DNA from: an uncultured Selenomonadaceae bacterium
GTDB lineage: Bacteria; Bacillota; Negativicutes; Selenomonadales; Selenomonadaceae
Assembly: GCA_910579115.1 (NCBI GenBank)
Contig: CAJTSO010000023.1
Location: forward strand, 1 to 26,046
DNA: 26,046 nt
Direction: 5' to 3'
Within the stretch, counting starts at the first letter, position 1. Every line of letters begins with the position of its first letter. Under the pieces are notes generated by a model. The model did not search any database, was not told the DNA's origin, and worked only from the letters and a program-made list of their open reading frames with translations. Made by a program: the position numbers and the translations under genes. Shown piece by piece: positions 23,470-26,046 of the stretch.

Positions 23470-24531
23470 TTATTTCAGGGTGCGGCCATAGAAGCCTTCC
23501 AGTTTATGAACGATCTGGTCTACGTATTCCGGGACGTAATAGGTTTTGATATGGGTGGCGCCGGAAACCTTGAACAGCTCTTTGTCCCTGGTACCGGTGG
23601 CTTTGGCAAAGGCGTCCTCGGACATATATAGGGAATCGGCTTTCTCCCCGGCAATCAGCAGCAGGGGCTGGTCGATAAGCGAGATGTTATCGGTAGCGTC
23701 CCAGGACATCAGCTCCATGAGGCTGCTGGTAGTGTAGCTGAAGGTGGAGTTGGGGTGGCGGTGGCTGCGTCCGTAGTAAAGCATACCTTCCCGGTAAAGG
23801 TCGGTGCCGATTTTCGCAATAGCTTCGTCTGTCAGCGCGTCGAAATCAACGCTGCCGGAATATGCCGGGGAACTGCCTTTGATTTCCGCTGCCCGGGCGG
23901 CGGCTGCCTGGGCCATCCGTTCCTGGATGCTGTCCATTTGGGAATCCATGTAGCCGTTGCGGCGGACCCGGCCGCTGTTAAACATACTGATGGCGGCTAC
24001 GGCCTTGACTCGTTTTTCGGATTTAGCGGCGTTTAAGGTATAGCCGCCGCCGCCGCAGATGCCCAAAGCGCCGATCCGGTCAGGGTCGACTCCGGCGTAC
24101 TGGCTGATGTAGTCCACCATGCCGTGAATATCCTCGGTGCGGTAGTAGGGAACGTCCAGGTGGCGGGGATTGCCGCCGCTGGCTCCCTGAAAAGCGGCAT
24201 CGGCGGCGATGGTAACATAGCCAAGCTCCGCCAGGCGCTGGGCGTAGAGACCGGCAACCTGTTCCTTGACGCCGCCGTTGGGATGGGCCACAACGATAGC
24301 CGGATATTTTTTGGCGGGATCAAAATTGGCCGGTGTGTAGACGTTGGCTGCAATTTTCACCCCGTGGAGCTGGTAATTTACGGGATGAATATTCACCTGG
24401 TTCTTAACATTTTCCGTAATGGCGCGGTCATAAACAAGCGTGTAAGGATTATTTTTGTAAGGGGCGGCGCCGGCCGTTCCGGTCACGCCTAAGGCAAGGG
24501 CCATAAGGGCGGCTAAATAAAATTTTTTCAT
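23470..24531 (-). CDS. Exported alpha/beta hydrolase (dienelactone-hydrolase-like nucleophile)
   Basis: A 353-residue protein with a Sec signal peptide (MKKFYLAALMALALGVTG, cut near AGA-APYK). The alpha/beta hydrolase fold shows PAIVVAHPNGG (oxyanion region), GYVTIAADAAFQG, then the nucleophile elbow GICGGGG, in which Cys replaces the usual Ser, and a late GATHIKTY with the probable catalytic His. A Cys elbow is known from dienelactone hydrolases and YcjY-like proteins. It lies 22 bases after the decarboxylase-like gene, so both are likely one exported operon. The substrate is unknown. Confidence 0.83.
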   Translation of the reverse strand: MKKFYLAALMALALGVTGTAGAAPYKNNPYTLVYDRAITENVKNQVNIHPVNYQLHGVKIAANVYTPANFDPAKKYPAIVVAHPNGGVKEQVAGLYAQRLAELGYVTIAADAAFQGASGGNPRHLDVPYYRTEDIHGMVDYISQYAGVDPDRIGALGICGGGGYTLNAAKSEKRVKAVAAISMFNSGRVRRNGYMDSQMDSIQERMAQAAAARAAEIKGSSPAYSGSVDFDALTDEAIAKIGTDLYREGMLYYGRSHRHPNSTFSYTTSSLMELMSWDATDNISLIDQPLLLIAGEKADSLYMSEDAFAKATGTRDKELFKVSGATHIKTYYVPEYVDQIVHKLEGFYGRTLK

Positions 24532-24553
24532 ACTGATTACCTCTTTTCCTGAA

Positions 24554-25264
24554 TTATTTTTGTAAGACTTTATCTAAAACATTTTTGGCGTTGGCGCCGG
24601 TTTTTTTGCTGACTTTTTCCGACAGGAGCGCTACCAGCTCCCGCAGCTCCTCGGGGGAAACCCCGGCGTTCATGCTGCAGCGGAAATGTCCCGTAAGCTG
24701 ATTGTTCACATTGCCGATGCCGGCCAGAGCGCTGACGGTGGCGATTTCTCTTTCCTGAAAGGTAAGGAGATCCCGCTCGAATAAATCGCAGAAAAGATGC
24801 TCCCGGAGCAGGGTGTTGGCAAAGGGGGCGAAATCGTAGGTTTTGCCTGACACGGGGCGGCCGACTAATTCAGTCTGAATTTTTGTGCCGATGGCCAGTC
24901 TGTCCCGGTTTGGATCCACCGGGCTGGGCTCCCGGCCTACCGGGTCGCTGATCCCGGCCGCCTGGCGTTCCTCCAGGACGCTTATCAGGGTATTAAGTCC
25001 GTTCAGACAGCGGGGAAAGCCGCAGTAGGCATAGAGGTGGAGCATGACCTCCTTGGCTTCGTTGACGGTGAGGCCGCTGTCCAGCGCCTGGTTGATAGCC
25101 GGACGCAAGCTGTCCAGATCGCCCTGAGCGGTGAAAGCCGCCATGGTGGCAATACCGGCGTTTCTGGGCGACAGCGTCTCCGGCTCCGCTGCCTGCGCCG
25201 GAGAACCAAAGATGCCCAGGCTGCACAGAGCCAGGCAGGAAATGATAATAGTTTTTTTGAACAT
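24554..25264 (-). CDS. Exported carboxymuconolactone decarboxylase-like protein
   Basis: A 236-residue protein with AAGGAGG ribosome site and signal peptide (MFKKTIIISCLALCSLG, cut after AQA). It has two CMD-type helical repeats: EAKEVMLHLYAYCGFPRCLNGL (approximately residues 68-89) and a C-terminal FQEREIATVSALAGIGN ... VSPEELRELVALL. CMD-family proteins act as decarboxylases or as thiol peroxidase-type enzymes; the YCGFPRC pair of cysteines could support redox chemistry. It is the first gene of the MerR-controlled operon with the exported hydrolase. Confidence 0.83.
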   Translation of the reverse strand: MFKKTIIISCLALCSLGIFGSPAQAAEPETLSPRNAGIATMAAFTAQGDLDSLRPAINQALDSGLTVNEAKEVMLHLYAYCGFPRCLNGLNTLISVLEERQAAGISDPVGREPSPVDPNRDRLAIGTKIQTELVGRPVSGKTYDFAPFANTLLREHLFCDLFERDLLTFQEREIATVSALAGIGNVNNQLTGHFRCSMNAGVSPEELRELVALLSEKVSKKTGANAKNVLDKVLQK

Positions 25265-25284
25265 GAAATGCCTCCTTTTTATTG

Positions 25285-25313
25285 TTTACAGCTGGTTAAT
25301 TGTCTGTTATAAT
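25285..25313 (+). promoter_or_regulatory. Promoter of the merR-type gene
   Basis: TTTACA (25285-25290) and TATAAT (25308-25313) with an ideal 17-bp spacer, pointing to the gene at 25386. The predicted MerR operator lies just downstream, so the regulator may repress itself. Confidence 0.6.
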
Positions 25314-25315
25314 CG

Positions 25316-25346
25316 ATTTTATAAGTTGAAGTGAACTTTAAGTCAA
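25316..25346 (-). promoter_or_regulatory. MerR-type promoter of the CMD-hydrolase operon
   Basis: On the - strand -35 TTGACT (25346-25341) and -10 TAAAAT (25321-25316) are 19 bp apart with spacer start TAAAGTTCACTTCAA. A TATAAA at 17 bp is an alternative -10. It shares CTTGACTTAAAGT with the promoter at 23401-23431. Confidence 0.7.
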
Positions 25347-25385
25347 GAGATTTTTGTGAAAAGTTTGAATTTTTGGAGGTACAAA

Positions 25386-25865
25386 ATGTTTTATACGATT
25401 GGTGAAATGTCAAAAATTCTTAACATTCCTCCCTCTACCCTGCGCTACTATGATAAGGAAGGACTGCTGCCCTTTGTGGAGCGGTCCGAAGGGGGCAGCC
25501 GCCGGTTCAAGCCCAGCGATTATGAGGGCCTGTGCATTATAAGCTGTTTGAAGAATTCCGGTATGCCCCTGAAGGATATTAAAAATTTCATGCAGCTGGT
25601 CACTGAAGGCGATGCGTCCATCGATAGCCGCCTGCAGTTGATCGAGAAGCAGCGGGAACGGGTATTGCAGGATCTGGCAAAAATTCAGCAGCTGTTGAAG
25701 GTCCTGGATTACAAGGTTTGGTATTATTCTGCGGCTAAGGCGGCCGGGACTACGGCCGTGCCCCGGGAGATGCCGGAAGAAGACGTTCCCGAGGAGCTGC
25801 GGGAGGTTCGCAAATATCTCAAGGGTATGCACTGCATGGACGAAAAGATGGCCTCTGCTGAATAA
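25386..25865 (+). CDS. MerR-family transcriptional regulator
   Basis: A 159-residue protein; ATG 25386 follows GGAGG. The N-terminal winged helix reads MFYTIGEMSKILNIPPSTLRYYDKEGLLPF, then RRFKPSDYEGL and LKNSGMPLKDIKNFMQL, followed by the long dimerisation helix (about residues 78-115). The short C-terminal part has one Cys (HCMDEK) and no metal-binding pattern, so an organic or redox signal is more likely. It is divergent from the exported enzyme operon and probably also controls the reductase at 22732 through the shared promoter element. Confidence 0.9.
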   Translation: MFYTIGEMSKILNIPPSTLRYYDKEGLLPFVERSEGGSRRFKPSDYEGLCIISCLKNSGMPLKDIKNFMQLVTEGDASIDSRLQLIEKQRERVLQDLAKIQQLLKVLDYKVWYYSAAKAAGTTAVPREMPEEDVPEELREVRKYLKGMHCMDEKMASAE

Positions 25866-25869
25866 ATCT

Positions 25870-25977
25870 AATGTCAACGGCGAGGTGCGGGACGGCATGT
25901 TGGACGTGAGGAACGCTGCGCAAAAATCCGGTATTCCCCTTGAAGCGTTTCAAAAATTGGTGGCTGCGACGGCTTAA
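25870..25977 (+). pseudogene. Short gene-like fragment after the MerR gene
   Basis: A frame reading NVNGEVRDGMLDVRNAAQ continues with KSGIPLEAFQKLVAATA to a stop at 25977. It has a protein-like composition but no ribosome site and no stop-free start of its own (an ATG lies at 25897). It may be the remnant of a lost gene. The family is not recognised. Confidence 0.25.
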
Positions 25978-25994
25978 AGACCATATCCGGAAAA

Positions 25995-26024
25995 TCAAAA
26001 CCACCGGTTGAACCGGTGGTTTGA
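25995..26024. repeat. Palindrome of the CCACC/GGTGG family
   Basis: TCAAAACCACCGG and CCGGTGGTTTGA around the loop TTGAA (one base slips in the outer stem). It is close to the palindrome at 19946-19984 and may end transcription of the MerR gene. Confidence 0.6.
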
Positions 26025-26046
26025 ACAAGCCCTATAAGGGCATATT

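Overview
The window looks like accessory DNA from a Bacillota chromosome. Strong GGAGG-type ribosome sites, several TTG/GTG starts, a zeta-type toxin, SpoIIE/RsbU-type partner switching and an HxlR regulator all fit. Two exported enzymes with Sec signal peptides and two different HlyD-type membrane-fusion proteins would suit a double-membraned member such as the Negativicutes. That placement is inference; no marker gene is present.

Region 1 (1-1802) is a small RiPP (ribosomally made, modified peptide) cluster: a radical SAM maturase, a PqqD-like recognition protein, and two short hydrophobic peptides that flank it and share the N-terminal pattern EKYxKPxxAxxxNxxGxIP. Its left end is cut off by the window. 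Region 2 (about 1803-3450) holds a zeta-type toxin with its small partner gene and a decayed 3' piece of a tRNA gene, probably an old integration site.

Region 3 (3453-19902) is the centrepiece. It contains a double-glycine leader peptide (3453-3686), a SpoIIE-type phosphatase facing a STAS antagonist and a HATPase kinase (3821-6581), and a proteusin-type locus. That locus has a nitrile-hydratase-like leader precursor (6700), two tandem cobalamin-type radical SAM C-methyltransferase homologues (7343, 9246), a PoyD-like radical SAM epimerase (11155), two membrane-fusion proteins (12875, 14040), a C39-peptidase ABC exporter (15017) and a second ABC exporter (17218). The core of the precursor is built of eight hexads that end exactly at its C-terminus, with Asn at the first position of six of them. 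This NX5N ladder is the signature of polytheonamide-like beta-helical pore peptides, in which six residues make one turn. The enzymes present would give alternating D/L residues and C-methylation. No dehydratase, N-methyltransferase or hydroxylase is seen, so the product should be a simpler or different member of that group. The C39 exporter can plausibly cleave both the 6700 precursor and the 3453 peptide, because both leaders end in LSDxELxxVxGG.

Region 4 (19903-26046) is a redox/detoxification block: an EFR1-type flavodoxin-ferredoxin, an HxlR regulator divergent from an FMN reductase, a second FMN reductase, an exported alpha/beta hydrolase, an exported carboxymuconolactone decarboxylase-like protein and a MerR regulator. 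Two minus-strand promoters here share the element CTTGACTTAAAGT with the 19-bp spacer typical of MerR activation, so the MerR protein probably controls both transcription units. Palindromic intergenic repeats and strong hairpin terminators separate the units.
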